From Lachancea dasiensis (Eukaryota; Ascomycota; Saccharomycetes; Saccharomycetales; Saccharomycetaceae), in contig LT598454.1 of the NCBI GenBank assembly GCA_900074725.1, positions 812,854 through 876,853 of the forward strand: a stretch of 64,000 bases of DNA, read 5' to 3'. The position numbers were made by a program, and so were the translations under genes. Of this stretch, positions 46,314 through 57,287 are shown in pieces (the first letter of the stretch is position 1; each line of letters starts with the position of its first letter). The notes under the pieces are model-generated. The model saw only the letters and a list, made by a program, of their open reading frames with translations, did not search any database and was not told the DNA's origin.

Positions 46314-49048
46314 CTATCCAAGTCTCTCTGAAAGCTCTAGCTGATCGACATTTTGGAACGTAAAAGGCTCATAAGGATATCCTTCACCTTCGAAAAATTT
46401 CGACATAGCTTCTACCCAATGTAGACGTAAGGAGTGCAACATGGCAGATGTTCCTTCCATGAGTACGAGGATACAAACAGTCAGCACAAACCACATTCCA
46501 AATAATATAACTACCTTCGTCACGGCGAGCGGTGAGCCAGGACTTTCAGAACTGAATGCATTAGCTATGGTCATAGACCAAAGAACGCTGGATAATTGAG
46601 CGTGTGCAAGAGATAAGGCCCAAAGTCTCAGATATGACGCCGTATGGGATATACAGTTCAAGCAGAATTCAATGGTATGGATTACTTGGTGTATCATCAC
46701 GTCTCCAAAATCGAACGATGCCGAAGGATCATCATGATAGTCAGTAACTACTAATTCTTCGCCAGCGTTCGCTTGAGACTCTAAAATGCTTTCCGTCACT
46801 GTTTGAGCATGAACACTCTCATAGCCGTGGAATTTTGCATTTTTATTTTGGGCTCTTAACTTTAAAGGCTTGTAAAGTAAGAGCCAAGGTACGCATACTA
46901 GGGCCGCGAGTAGAAAAAAGACTTGCAGAAATGCCTGACCACGAAATAACGGTTCCTCAACCACCCCCGGAGCGAGAAACATATTAATGAGCATATTCAG
47001 CAGACCAGGGGCAACCTTTTCATCCTTTATCCAGTCCTTTGACCATTTGTAGATGATGGCCCAGGACAAATAGCCGAATATTGATTGCATGAACACGAGC
47101 CCCGGAAGGAAATTTCCAATTATGTCGACTCGGGAGTTAAAAAATCTGTAATTAACCAGAGAAAACATCAAGGAATAGGTCATATGCGTGAATCCCATCA
47201 AAATCGACAGTTTCATCTTGTAGGAGTTGGTGAAAATCAAATTATTTTCAGTGCCGTGCCACGCGGAGTCGAGCCCAAAGGGATACACCCCCGATTTGAC
47301 TCCTTCGATCGAATCACCAGCCTTGAAGTCTGAAGGCCACTTCCATCCTGATTTGAAAAACGTCATTGAAAGAGAGAATATATCATTGTAAAGAAGTCCA
47401 GTGTAAATGGAAAAAAATCCCATCAAGAGTATAACGTAGCGACCAGAAAAAGCCATGTCAAATATTTCGCCGTTTTGAGCTGTCGCAAGCGTTCTCTCGT
47501 TTAAAACCAAGTAAAGAGCAATCATAAACAAGATTGCACCATGACCAGCGTCACCAAACATAATCGCAAACATGAAAGGAAATGTTACGATGGTGGCCAA
47601 ACCAGGATTAACCTCTTTGTAAGTCGCAATGCCATACGCATCTACAATGGCCTGGAAAGACTGGGTGAATTTATTGGTTCTGTGGAAAGTTGGTGGTTTT
47701 TTGTTGGTTTTAATGACGCTCACAACTGCACTGTTTTGTGACCCCGTATTCTCACTGTAATTTTTCAATGCATTGGAAACGGGCACTATTTCACTAGTGG
47801 GTATCCAGCCTTCTGCTACCAGGCCCTGAGATTCCTCTCGAAAAAGATTCAAAGCGGCATAAAGGAGTTTTTCTCTTCGGGAAACTGCTTTCCACATTGG
47901 CATCTGGTCGGCCACTATCAAAAGCTCGGTATACAGAGTCTGCTCTGTAGTTTGACATATTTGTTGAAGATCAGTGATTTGCGAATTGAGGCTCTGGATC
48001 GTTGATCTTCCTTCGTTGGTGGGGAAGATTTTGCCGTTTAAGGATTCAACCACTTTCCTGACCTTCTTTAGCAACACCTCGCCATGAGTAAACACAATAA
48101 AGCAATCTTTTTCAACAGGCAGACCATTCTCTAATAGATGTTCCGATATGGGTATGTTGTGGAAAAAGAGGTTTCCTCGCAAAATTCTGAAAAGAATTTT
48201 GTTCAAGGTCTCTACTTTTGCCCTGTTGATAGACCCTATTATGGTAGTACGATGACGAAACCCTTCCTCAAGATCTATGGCCCCTGGGTCTGGCCTCGAT
48301 GCAGCGACGGTAGGGCCGTGAACGTCTTCTCCCTCGTCGTCAAATGAAAATGCATCGCTCAGGTTATCACTTATCTCACCAAAGTCCATCTGAAAATCGT
48401 CTGCATTGAGTTCTCTTTCTTGTTGTCCTCTGTTGACCCTCCCTGAGAGACCAGGATTCACTTCCAAATACCTATGACACTCAAAAGCCGTGTGTCGATG
48501 TTCCATCAACAGGTCTAGCCGTTGGTGTAAGTGATTCAACGAGTCATGAAGCTGACGGACGCGAGCCTCGAAGTCGGTGATCTCTGAAGCAAGGTCACTT
48601 ATGGTATCCACGGTGTGGGTCTGCATCGTTGATATCAAAAAGCTCAAGCTCGGGTGTTGTGTGGCATTGTCGACGTCACTGTGCACTGTGTACTTCCATG
48701 TTTCTTTACTAAACTTCTGTACCACGGAGTCCATGTTTAAAATCAGTCTTTCCAGTTCGTCGAACTTCCGAATCTGGTTTACGTAGCCACGCTGGAACGC
48801 GCTGAGCTCGGTGTTCAAGTCCCGGAACATGATCGTTCCAAGGTTTCCCAGTAAACAAACAACTTCTCTAGAAATGTCCAGCGGGATATATAGCTGCACG
48901 TAGGTCATATCTGCAGACCCTAGTTGAATTTACTCAGTTAGTAAATCTCGGTCAATGGTATTCAGAAGAGCCGAACGCATTGCGCTACACTGGCTGGAGT
49001 TTGTAATACAGAAAAAAACCTACTAAATGTCGCTTCTTCTTTAGTCAT
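46314..49048 (-). CDS. STV1: V-ATPase subunit a, Golgi isoform Stv1 (one intron)
   Basis: Exons on the minus strand at 49048-49024 and 48919-46314, giving 876 residues (S. cerevisiae Stv1: 890). The uninterrupted frame starts at MTYVQLYIPL (48908), lacking the family's N-terminal EEAIFRSAD. A 25-nt upstream exon reads MTKEEATF; joined across a 104-nt intron it yields MTKEEATFRSADMTYVQ, matching the family exactly. The branch site TACTAAC (48943-48937) and 3' AG are standard; the 5' site GTAGGT is unusual. The protein has a cytosolic N-half and a membrane half with RLWALSLAHAQLS, whose Arg is essential for proton transport. Stv1 rather than Vph1 by N-terminus and by position beside BUB2 and STB2/6. 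Confidence 0.9.
48920..49023 (-). other. Intron in STV1
   Basis: 104 nt on the minus strand. 5' site GTAGGT at 49023-49018, branch TACTAAC at 48943-48937, 3' CTAG ending at 48920, about 16 nt after the branch. Splicing joins TTT-A with GG-TCT, creating the conserved Phe-Arg-Ser. Confidence 0.8.
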
Positions 49049-49605
49049 CGCTGATTCACAATAACTATATGCCGTCTCTCGAAACTGCTGTTTACTATTA
49101 CTTTCAGTGGTTCATGATCTTTATTCGAACTGTCCCCTTTAACTTATTTAAACTTTTGCATTAGGCTCATCGTCACGTTTAGAAGGTCAATTTCAATGTA
49201 TTCAAAGAGTCGTCCTACTTCTTACCAAGACGAACAAGCGCAGGACTTACTCAGTTATTCATAGTGTTCATTAACCACCACAACTGTTTGTTTGCTGAGA
49301 AGGTGACGTGAATATCCAACTGGTCGAAAGTTTATCTTCTCTCGTGTTGGTAGCTTGACCTTTTCAGTCTAAAATTCAGGATTCAAAATCGGTTCAAGTG
49401 TCCGCATTGCAAAAATTATAAACAGGTACAGCCGCTTTGACTTTTTGTTGTTGCTAGCAGGTGGGAACCTTGTTGATTGTCGTGTTCCCTTGCATTCTAG
49501 TTTATAAAGTGTGTTAAGCTATTATTTCAACGCTTCTGGAATTGCAATAAAGTGTGTTGTTGGCTTGCGCGTAACTAAGTTACCGAACTATAGACACTTA
49601 TCTCG
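49049..49605. other. Divergent STV1-STB2/6 promoter
   Basis: About 560 bp, AT-rich, with no gene visible and no motif that I would defend. Confidence 0.4.
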
Positions 49606-51885
49606 ATGAATGATGATTACCAAAGGACGCCTGGCTCGATACACAAGGAAAAATCGCACTCCAGAGCCTCCTCAGCGTCGCACTCGGACACTTCGCACTT
49701 AGCAGGATTTGTATTCCCGGACCTCAGAGCCATCTACAACCTTAAATTACACGAAATACCTGACCTAGCCTTTACGGAGGTAACGCTGTTTGGCTTTGAA
49801 GTCTATCTGGTTGAGCAATGGATTTTGGAGCGCAAGTTTTCCACGATCATTACTTCATACACGGGCTCTTCGCAAGATATCGTCCATGCAGTTAAATTTG
49901 CGCTGCCAGAATCCCCTCATCATTGGCCTACCCCTTTCAAAAAATACTACGAAGAACTCACGACCTTTGCCGCGCCCAAATGGACCGAAGACGGCACTAT
50001 GTTTGTCAGCACCTCGTCGCAAATACCTTCTACGCTCAATCTGCTGCACTTGGAATGCGGTGATTTGCGGAAGATATGGGACGTTTTTAAAGTGAACATC
50101 GATCTCAAGCGGTTGCAGTGCGGCGGCAGATCCGCTCTATTGCTATGTGAACCTTCGGGGGCGTCGTGCGAAAAGTTTGCTCAACTCTACAAGGTTACGG
50201 CAACTACAATGGGGGCGAACGAACAGGAGCACGGCCTTTCAGTACACGCAGTGGACGAGCTCGTAAGTATGATTCAAATATCATTGACCTACTTCAACTT
50301 GCTTGACTTTAGGTTTAAGGACGGGATCCTGTGTGTCTTTACCGAGAAAGCTATTGTCGATTGGTGGTCCATATACGGGACTGTCTATCTGGGTTGTGAT
50401 AGACCACGTCATGAGGGACCATTGGGCCCAATAACGGTGGCTGCGCTGGTTAGTCTTGTCTTGACCGTTTTTTTCAAGTTAACGGTTGTCAATTGCATGT
50501 CCACTAAGGAACCTTTTGACGAAGAGGCCTTTTATGGCGGTATTTACCAGTTTCAAAAGAAATATGGTTTATTAAAGGCCGCTGGTAAATCTGCTCCGGG
50601 CTTGGACCCGGTGACTATTTCCAAGCTGTTCGAGGTGACGCCAAAAATTTCTAATACAGATATCTTCAAGATAAAGAAAGTCGTGAAGTCTACAGTACAA
50701 GATATTGCGGGAAAAGGAAATCCGGTTCAATTATCAAATGGAATACTGACCACAGATTTAGACTACTTGACTAAGAATGTTCATGGTTCTATTTTATGTT
50801 TTCTCTGGCGTGGTAAAAACCTTAAATATTCGAACCCAAAGGGAAGGCCAAAGCAAAAATTCCGCGATCTGTCTTTTAACAGAGGAGATCCCACAGAAAA
50901 GATTTTAAAATCGAACGTAGCCACTACAAAAGCGGGCAATGAAGTCTGGGCGGACTCTGAGGAAAAGCTTGCGCGCGAAAACGAGTATCATGAGTATGTT
51001 TACGAACCTAGATTGTCCAAGAATACCTCTTTGAAGGCGGATAGAGCGGCGGTAAAAACTGGTGGGGTCGAATCTGAGTTTAAAAGCATGGAATCTACTT
51101 TTCACATTGAAATGCACAGGAGGTCATCTGCACCTTTCCTACCTGAAGATGTCAATTTATTGCAGCTGGACTACGAGAATGTTCCACGCAAAATCACAGG
51201 TCAACGTATGCTGGACTCTCGTCGTGTTAGCTTTTCCGTTATTCAGGACGCCGTGGACGTCTGGAGGTACCCTTTCGAACCTTCAATGGTAAAATGTGCC
51301 CGAGATTCTCTAAAGTTGGAAAAGAGCATCAAGCTACATTCCGATGTCTCGACCGAAGTTCGGAATGATGCTCACTTTAGAGCTAACTGTCAGTATGAAT
51401 CTTTGCAAGAGGTTTATGCCCATTTGCAGTTCAAACTCAAAGAGTTGGATCAGTTACATTACGGGCTGGAGGGCAAATATTCTCTAGCAAGGAGCGATAT
51501 GACAGAGTTAGATTCTCTGGTTTCCAAACTAAAGTATGATCTAAGGAGTTTGGAAGTCCGCATGAGAGAAGTTGATGAGCGTGTAGGCCAGTTTTGTTCA
51601 AAGATAAACAATATGGCCTGGTCAATTGAAAATGATAAGGTAAATAATCTTATGACCTCATCGCTCTACAACAACCCTAAGAAGCTTGATCGATACGCTC
51701 AGGAAATTTTGGAAAGCGCAGACAAGTTTAGATCAAAAGGAGTGTTACTCAATGTATGGAGGTACATTCGAAGTTCTTCGCCATCAATCATGCGAGAACT
51801 GCACCGATCGTGGGAGTATTTATGGAGGGGCTTCCTTCCCCAAAAATTATATGGGGACTACCGAACAGAACAGGCCCATCCATAA
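49606..51885 (+). CDS. STB6: Stb2/Stb6-family Sin3-binding protein
   Basis: 759 residues. The N-terminal half has a conserved globular region (LHEIPDLAFTEVTLFGFEVYLVEQWILERK, about residues 42-75) typical of the fungal Stb2/Stb6 family, then a hydrophobic stretch near 275-300. A coiled coil lies in the C-terminal third (about 600-690). In S. cerevisiae STB6 (YKL072W, 766) and STB2 (YMR053C, 850) are duplicates from the genome duplication; this single gene stands for both, with length closer to STB6. They bind Sin3 in two-hybrid assays and associate with the Rpd3L histone deacetylase complex; their precise role is unclear. Confidence 0.82.
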   Translation: MNDDYQRTPGSIHKEKSHSRASSASHSDTSHLAGFVFPDLRAIYNLKLHEIPDLAFTEVTLFGFEVYLVEQWILERKFSTIITSYTGSSQDIVHAVKFALPESPHHWPTPFKKYYEELTTFAAPKWTEDGTMFVSTSSQIPSTLNLLHLECGDLRKIWDVFKVNIDLKRLQCGGRSALLLCEPSGASCEKFAQLYKVTATTMGANEQEHGLSVHAVDELVSMIQISLTYFNLLDFRFKDGILCVFTEKAIVDWWSIYGTVYLGCDRPRHEGPLGPITVAALVSLVLTVFFKLTVVNCMSTKEPFDEEAFYGGIYQFQKKYGLLKAAGKSAPGLDPVTISKLFEVTPKISNTDIFKIKKVVKSTVQDIAGKGNPVQLSNGILTTDLDYLTKNVHGSILCFLWRGKNLKYSNPKGRPKQKFRDLSFNRGDPTEKILKSNVATTKAGNEVWADSEEKLARENEYHEYVYEPRLSKNTSLKADRAAVKTGGVESEFKSMESTFHIEMHRRSSAPFLPEDVNLLQLDYENVPRKITGQRMLDSRRVSFSVIQDAVDVWRYPFEPSMVKCARDSLKLEKSIKLHSDVSTEVRNDAHFRANCQYESLQEVYAHLQFKLKELDQLHYGLEGKYSLARSDMTELDSLVSKLKYDLRSLEVRMREVDERVGQFCSKINNMAWSIENDKVNNLMTSSLYNNPKKLDRYAQEILESADKFRSKGVLLNVWRYIRSSSPSIMRELHRSWEYLWRGFLPQKLYGDYRTEQAHP

Positions 51886-51973
51886 GAAGCCGGGCCCTGG
51901 AGTAAGGAACGTAATCTCCACCAGGCAAACCATTCAATAGGAGGAGTTTTTATGGACATATATTTGTAATTTT

Positions 51974-52582
51974 TTAATTTGTTAAGTTTAGTTTATATTT
52001 ACCTTGTAATCGCAGTATTTTCGACCACAAACTTTGCATATCTTCAGAAGCGCTCTTTTGGGACCAGTCGATATTTTTTACAACATCGCGTAATTCGTCC
52101 ACCAGCAAGTCTAGCTTAAAACGGGCGACGTCTTGAGTTTCCCTTAAATGTTCTGAACTTATTTCAACTGCTGAGATTCGAGAATTCACAATGCCTTCCA
52201 TGAATTGAGACTCTACGCGCACTCTGTGAGCCTTTTGCTCGACTACAAATTGCTTAATCGACTCTAGCAAATCCTCAATCTGATCAATGAGAGCCCATAT
52301 TCTTTTGCATACATACTCTTGTCGTTCAATGTGGTAAACTAGCCCGTAGTTCTCCCGTATCAGCCTCTCTTTCTCACTGTCAATGCTAATCTTGCTATAT
52401 TTGTCCCAAACTTCTGGCTCAGGTTCGTTTGACAAGTCTTCGTATGATGTTTGAGTTAGTTTAGCTAGCCTTTGTAATAGGTGTTCTATTCTTCCTGTTC
52501 CTTGTCTTGTAGCTCTACATTCTGTACTCAGTCCTTTCGTTAAATGAAGCAAATACTCAAAGCTATCTGCAGAATGCTCCAT
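51974..52582 (-). CDS. FAR3: Far3, STRIPAK-like complex subunit
   Basis: 202 residues, against 204 in S. cerevisiae (YMR052W). It is predominantly coiled coil, with long charged heptad stretches in about residues 85-200. Far3 acts with Far7-Far11 at the ER/Golgi in maintaining pheromone-induced G1 arrest and in TORC2-related signalling. The family is poorly conserved in sequence; the call combines length, coiled-coil nature and position between the STB2/6 gene and the YKL069W orthologue. It is convergent with STB2/6, 90 bp apart. Confidence 0.8.
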   Translation of the reverse strand: MEHSADSFEYLLHLTKGLSTECRATRQGTGRIEHLLQRLAKLTQTSYEDLSNEPEPEVWDKYSKISIDSEKERLIRENYGLVYHIERQEYVCKRIWALIDQIEDLLESIKQFVVEQKAHRVRVESQFMEGIVNSRISAVEISSEHLRETQDVARFKLDLLVDELRDVVKNIDWSQKSASEDMQSLWSKILRLQGKYKLNLTN

Positions 52583-53203
52583 CGCGACGAGTTTTGGTTG
52601 CCTACAAGACTATCTGCTTTACCATGATATGGCGAGAGCTATCACTATCAAGTTCCTTAAGTAGAGGAACGTGACTATTTATCATATACAGTCTAGTGTC
52701 GTGTAAAAGAAAAGCGGACTTCAAATCTCAAGCCCTTACTAACTACCATGCGAGCGTGCTTTAGGTCAATGATATTTTTAATCAAATGGCTTTTGAGAAA
52801 TATGTATAACAGTAGGGCCTGTAGACCATAAGCGAGATGCTAAATTCCAAGGCGCCAATTCTTAGCCCTCCAGACTATGGGTTAAACTCACGCTCACCGC
52901 TGACTCGTTTACAGAGAACCAAAACAATCTCTAAGGACAGTTTGTTTTCCACATTGACGAGCCTTCAGTATTGAGGAACAAGTCAGGCAACAACTTGGCA
53001 GGCAAAATGTTCTAACAAACTGGCATCTCTGGAACTACTAGGTGTTCCCGTGATCCACGGTTTGTTTTCTATCACTTCCAGTAGCCTGAGGCAGAACCAG
53101 AATGGCCAATAGAGAATGGAGAATGGCGAAGTTGATTGAACGATGGTGAAGTAATGTAGCTGGTATGCTAGATATAAGCTTCACGCAATCCTTTCTAAGA
53201 AAT
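52583..53203. other. FAR3-tRNA gap
   Basis: About 620 bp upstream of FAR3. I see no gene, repeat or clear small RNA. Confidence 0.4.
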
Positions 53204-53305
53204 GAAGCGGTGGCTCAATGGTAGAGCTTTCGACTCCAGTTAAATCCTGGTTTATAGGAAACAATTGCAATCGAAGGGTTGCAGGTTCAATTCCTGTCCG
53301 TTTCA
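53204..53305 (+). tRNA. tRNA-Trp (CCA) with 30-nt intron
   Basis: 102 nt, of which 72 are mature. The sequence begins GAAGCGGTGGCTCAATGG (A box) and ends GGTTCAATTCC (B box) then TGTCCGTTTCA; the acceptor stem pairs fully. Anticodon CCA is at 53236-53238. The intron is 53240-53269, placed one base after the anticodon, as in S. cerevisiae tRNA-Trp. Intron bases CTGG (53247-53250) can pair with CCAG of the anticodon loop, the usual anticodon-intron helix. Position 37 is G here. The intron is the substrate of the Sen complex. Confidence 0.96.
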
Positions 53306-53313
53306 TTTTTTTT
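53306..53313 (+). terminator. RNA polymerase III T-run terminator
   Basis: Eight T residues directly follow the tRNA-Trp discriminator base. Confidence 0.85.
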
Positions 53314-53881
53314 ATTTTTGGTGGAGGACTAAAGGTGCCATTCGCTTACAGAATACTATTCGCTTATGGGGAATCAAGAGCTTCGTTCAACGTCAAAGTT
53401 AAAAGGATGAGATATGAGCTAGATATTACCCTTGTGTTCTTTTGGTCAAGAAAGTTTGTCCACTTTTATTGGGGCCGCAGTTCGAACGGGTAGTAAGAGT
53501 AGTAAGTGTCACTGTAGTATGTCGTGGAGTGATATCGGGTGTTCGTGCTCAACAGATATTCCTCAGAGCCGAAAGCGCCAGGAATAGTTGCTCAAAATGC
53601 GTCGTGACTTGCAGTGAATTCGTAGATCTTACAAGAAGAGACATGAATCTTGATACTGCCCTGGTACAGTCTTCCGTCTCTTGGCTCAACTCAAGATATT
53701 CGAAAGCAACATTCCCACGGTGTCAATCATCGAACAATGGTCAAACACCTTCGTGCTCATTGTGCTTAAGCTAACGATAACTCGTTCGGAAAAAGTGATC
53801 TTTCCATCAACATTTGATAACTACACCGCGGTTGGCAAGCAAGAGGTAAGCCAGTTTGGAAGTCAAGAGGTATCGGTAAAA

Positions 53882-54415
53882 ATGGGATCAGACGGAACCC
53901 ATCATGCAGATTACACTAAGTTTGATGGCCTCGCCAGAGAGGAAACACTAGAAATGCTGGTGTCTTCCTACCTAGCTTTGGCGGAGGGCCAAGATAACTG
54001 GGTTTGTAATCTTGCCAATGCCTCATCTTTAATCTGGCACGCTTACAGATCTCTACCCGTAGATATCAATTGGGCCGGTTTTTATGTTTCGAAGGACAGC
54101 ACGGGCTCCGAGCTGATACTAGGGCCTTTTCAGGGCAAGGTCGCCTGTCAAGAAATAAAGTTTGGTGTTGGTGTTTGCGGTACAGCAATGAAAATGCGGG
54201 AGACACAACTGGTACCTAACGTCAACGAGTTCCCGGGCCATATAGCTTGTGATGGCGAAACCAAAAGCGAGATTGTGGTTCCCATTATAGGTTCTTCTGG
54301 CCAATGCCATGGGGTCCTCGACATCGACTGTTTGGATTACGATGGTTTCACGAAAGTTGACCAAATTTATCTAGAGAAGCTAGCTTATGCCATATCACAA
54401 ACATGTAAATTCTAA
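53882..54415 (+). CDS. Free methionine-(R)-sulfoxide reductase
   Basis: 177 residues from the ATG at 53882; the frame is open for 67 more codons upstream, but that part has no conserved sequence, and MGSDGTHHADYTKFDG aligns with the S. cerevisiae fRMsr start (YKL069W, 180 residues). It is a single GAF domain with the three conserved cysteines: KVACQ, GVCGTA and HIACDGE. The last is the catalytic Cys, the others resolve the disulfide. It reduces free methionine-R-sulfoxide, protecting against oxidative damage, with thioredoxin as donor. The 570 bp before the ATG, back to the tRNA, hold no other gene I can support. Confidence 0.93.
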   Translation: MGSDGTHHADYTKFDGLAREETLEMLVSSYLALAEGQDNWVCNLANASSLIWHAYRSLPVDINWAGFYVSKDSTGSELILGPFQGKVACQEIKFGVGVCGTAMKMRETQLVPNVNEFPGHIACDGETKSEIVVPIIGSSGQCHGVLDIDCLDYDGFTKVDQIYLEKLAYAISQTCKF

Positions 54416-54508
54416 GCGATAGATTGTCATTAGGTGGGCCGTGATAGTATATATGTAGTTAAGACCACGATTCACGTACTTTCATCCAAGAAGAAAAAAA
54501 TTAAAATT

Positions 54509-54582
54509 TGATTTCGCCCAGGATCGAACTGGGGACGTTCTGCGTGTTAAGCAGATGCCATAACCGACTAGACCACGAAACC
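54509..54582 (-). tRNA. tRNA-Val (AAC)
   Basis: 74 nt on the minus strand. It begins GGTTTCGTGGTCTAGTCGG and ends GTTCGATCCTGGG then CGAAATCA; the seven-base acceptor stem GGTTTCG/CGAAATC pairs fully. The anticodon AAC (54548-54546) sits in the loop TTAACAC. No intron. A T-rich stretch (A-rich as written, 54490-54508) follows on its 3' side and should terminate Pol III. Confidence 0.96.
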
Positions 54583-54682
54583 AACTATGAAAAGTTGAGA
54601 ATAAAAGTTATGATATGGTTTCTCATCATGGTCAGCTTTCTAGGCATGACTATGTCAAAAGAAACGAAAAGTTCAATGTGTG

Positions 54683-54708
54683 GAAAATTTTGATGGGATG
54701 AGATGAGG
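54683..54708 (+). promoter_or_regulatory. RRPE and PAC elements upstream of ERB1
   Basis: GAAAATTTT (54683-54691) resembles the core of RRPE, and GGATGAGATGAGG (54696-54708) the core of PAC, side by side about 85-110 bp before the ERB1 ATG. A further GATGAG lies at 54713-54718. This pair marks ribosome-biogenesis genes. Confidence 0.7.
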
Positions 54709-54791
54709 TGCCGATGAGCTTCGCTAACCTACACAACATTTAACGCTAGTCGATCATTGTCAAGATAAATTGTTGATTCCAGTACCACAAG

Positions 54792-57287
54792 ATGGTTAGG
54801 AAGCCCAATAAGCACTTATCTGGCTCTCGCAATGGCAATAATAAAGATGTTAAAACCAGCACGGTTGATAGAAAGCGTTCGCTAGTCGAAGCCGACGAGC
54901 CAAGCGATGATGAATTGATGGTAGATGGTCTAATAGACGACGAAGCAGACGAATCAGATGGCGAAGACAGTGAAGGAGAGGAAAATGTGAGCGGGGATGA
55001 CGATAGCGACGGGGATGAAACAGGTTTATATCAGTCTGCTGAGGAAGGATTAGATGACGAAGAGCAAGAGGCGGAAAGTGATGATCAAGCTCAAGATTCG
55101 GACGAAGAGTTTAACAAACTTCTTGCTGAGGAAGAGCCAGAAACAGGTGACTCAGACGCTAATGAATCGCTGGAATTTTCTGATAATGGCGACTCTGCTT
55201 CCATGATAGAAAAACTTGGTAGCATCAAGTTGAATACTATTCCAGAGGGCATTCACACGACGTTTTCTGATGGTAGACCTCGTGTTATCAAGCCAGAGAT
55301 CCAACCTACTTACGACAGCGATGACAGCGACGTAGAGACCCAGAATACCATCGGAAACATCCCACTGTCTGCTTACGACGAAATGCCACACATTGGTTAC
55401 TCCATCAACGGTAAGAGAATAATGAGGCCAGCCAAGGGCTCGGCTTTGGATCAGCTGCTGGACACTATAGACCTTCCAGAAGGTTGGACGGGTCTCGTGG
55501 ACAAGGACACCGGCGCAAGTCTTAACTTGAGTCAAGAAGAGCTGGAACTTATAGCGAAGATTCAGCAAAATCAAAAAACCGATGATTCTGTAGACTCGTT
55601 TGAGCCTTACGTGGACTGGTTCACTAGACACACCGAGACTATGCCCTTAACTGCCGTGCCGGAACCTAAAAGAAGATTTGTTCCTTCGAAGAACGAGGCC
55701 AAAAGAATTATGAAGATCGTAAGAGCTATTAGGGAGGGCCGTATCATTCCTCCCAGTAAACTAAAAGAAATGAGAGCAGAAGAGGAAGGTGCTCAAGACT
55801 ATGATCTGTGGGGTGCCAGCGACGAGACAAATGATCACATCATGAACCTAAGGGCGCCAAAACTACCTCCACCAACCAATGAAGAAAGTTATAACCCACC
55901 TGAGGAGTATTTGATGACCAAGGAGGAGGTTGAAGAATGGAAAAACATGGAACCAGCTGAAAGGGAAAAGAATTTTGTACCTCAAAAGTATGGAGCCCTG
56001 CGGAAGGTTCCAGGTTATTCTGAATCTGTTCGTGAAAAGTTTGAAAGATCTTTAGACTTGTACCTTGCCCCCAGAGTTCGCAAGAACAAGTTAAACATTG
56101 ATCCAGAATCTCTAATTCCGGAACTGCCATCTCCGAAGGACTTGCGTCCTTTCCCAACTCGGTGCTCTACGGTGTACAGGGGTCATGAAGGCAAGATCAG
56201 AACTCTTTCGATCGATAATAGTGGCCTATGGCTTGCTACAGGTTCTGACGACGGTACGGTTAGAGTTTGGGAAATCTTAACTGGTCGGGAAGTCTACAAA
56301 GTCCAGATTGTTGACAAGAAGGAAAACGCAGACGATAATGTCGAGGTCGTTGAATGGCATCCAGAACAAGCTAGCGGAATTCTCGCTGTAGCTGCCGGTG
56401 ATAACATCTACTTAGTAATCCCTCCCATCTTTGGGTTTGAAATCGAAAACCATGGAAGGACGATAATCGAAGACGGATTTGGTTTTGACACCTTTGGAAA
56501 TGTCAAGAAATCTAACCTCAATGTCAATAGTGACGACGAAGATGCTCAACCAGAAGCTCGAGCGGTGAAGAGCCAAGTGGCTCAATGGAACAAACCTTCG
56601 CAGAAACAGGCTGAGCGGGATATTGCGGTCGTTATTACCTGTAAACACACGGTGAAAAAGCTCTCATGGCATAGAAAAGGTGACTACTTTGTTACTGTTC
56701 AGCCTAAATCCGGTCATACATCTGTGCTAATCCATCAACTATCTAAGCACCTTTCGCAGTCGCCTTTCAAGAAATCCAAGGGGATTGTAATGGATGCCAA
56801 GTTTCATCCTTTCAAACCACAGTTGTTCGTGTGTTCTCAGAGATATGTCAGGATTTACGATTTGTCGCAACAGATTTTGGTGAAGAAATTGATGCCTGGT
56901 GCTCGTTGGCTATCGACCATCGATATTCACCCAAGAGGTGATAATTTGCTTGCATCATCCTTTGACAAGCGTGTCCTGTGGCACGATTTGGATCTAGCGA
57001 GTACACCATACAAGACCTTGAGATACCATGAAATGGCCGTTAGAAGCGTCACATTTCACAAGAGACTTCCTCTTTTCTGTTCGGCTTCCGATGATAGCGT
57101 TATCCACGTTTTCCATGCCACTGTTTACGATGATATGCTAAAGAATCCGCTATTAGTGCCACTAAAGAAATTGGAAGGTCATAAAACATCCAACAGCTTA
57201 GGTGTACTTGGTCTAGCTTGGCACCCTCGTGAAGCTTGGTTGTTTTCTGCTGGCGCTGACAATACAGCCCGCCTATGGACCAGTTGA
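54792..57287 (+). CDS. ERB1: Ribosome biogenesis protein Erb1 (BOP1)
   Basis: 831 residues, against 807 in S. cerevisiae (YMR049C). A very acidic N-terminus (about 30-130) is followed by the BOP1NT domain (about 225-480, including [24 protein letters not shown]) and a C-terminal WD40 propeller beginning at about 455 ([27 protein letters not shown]). The last blade ends DNTARLWTS. Erb1 forms the PeBoW complex with Nop7 and Ytm1 and is needed for 27S pre-rRNA processing in the 60S pathway. Its PAC/RRPE promoter agrees. Confidence 0.95.
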   Translation: MVRKPNKHLSGSRNGNNKDVKTSTVDRKRSLVEADEPSDDELMVDGLIDDEADESDGEDSEGEENVSGDDDSDGDETGLYQSAEEGLDDEEQEAESDDQAQDSDEEFNKLLAEEEPETGDSDANESLEFSDNGDSASMIEKLGSIKLNTIPEGIHTTFSDGRPRVIKPEIQPTYDSDDSDVETQNTIGNIPLSAYDEMPHIGYSINGKRIMRPAKGSALDQLLDTIDLPEGWTGLVDKDTGASLNLSQEELELIAKIQQNQKTDDSVDSFEPYVDWFTRHTETMPLTAVPEPKRRFVPSKNEAKRIMKIVRAIREGRIIPPSKLKEMRAEEEGAQDYDLWGASDETNDHIMNLRAPKLPPPTNEESYNPPEEYLMTKEEVEEWKNMEPAEREKNFVPQKYGALRKVPGYSESVREKFERSLDLYLAPRVRKNKLNIDPESLIPELPSPKDLRPFPTRCSTVYRGHEGKIRTLSIDNSGLWLATGSDDGTVRVWEILTGREVYKVQIVDKKENADDNVEVVEWHPEQASGILAVAAGDNIYLVIPPIFGFEIENHGRTIIEDGFGFDTFGNVKKSNLNVNSDDEDAQPEARAVKSQVAQWNKPSQKQAERDIAVVITCKHTVKKLSWHRKGDYFVTVQPKSGHTSVLIHQLSKHLSQSPFKKSKGIVMDAKFHPFKPQLFVCSQRYVRIYDLSQQILVKKLMPGARWLSTIDIHPRGDNLLASSFDKRVLWHDLDLASTPYKTLRYHEMAVRSVTFHKRLPLFCSASDDSVIHVFHATVYDDMLKNPLLVPLKKLEGHKTSNSLGVLGLAWHPREAWLFSAGADNTARLWTS

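Noticed and set aside
46314-48908. VPH1 as the identity of the V-ATPase subunit a
   Set aside because: The N-terminus MTYVQLYIPL and AFQRGYVNQ are Stv1-like, and the neighbours match the STV1 locus.
53681-53881. Longer fRMsr with 67 extra N-terminal residues
   Set aside because: The added part is unlike the family, while the ATG at 53882 aligns with the known start.
55152-55631. 159-codon antisense ORF within ERB1
   Set aside because: It is a shadow of the ERB1 coding sequence.
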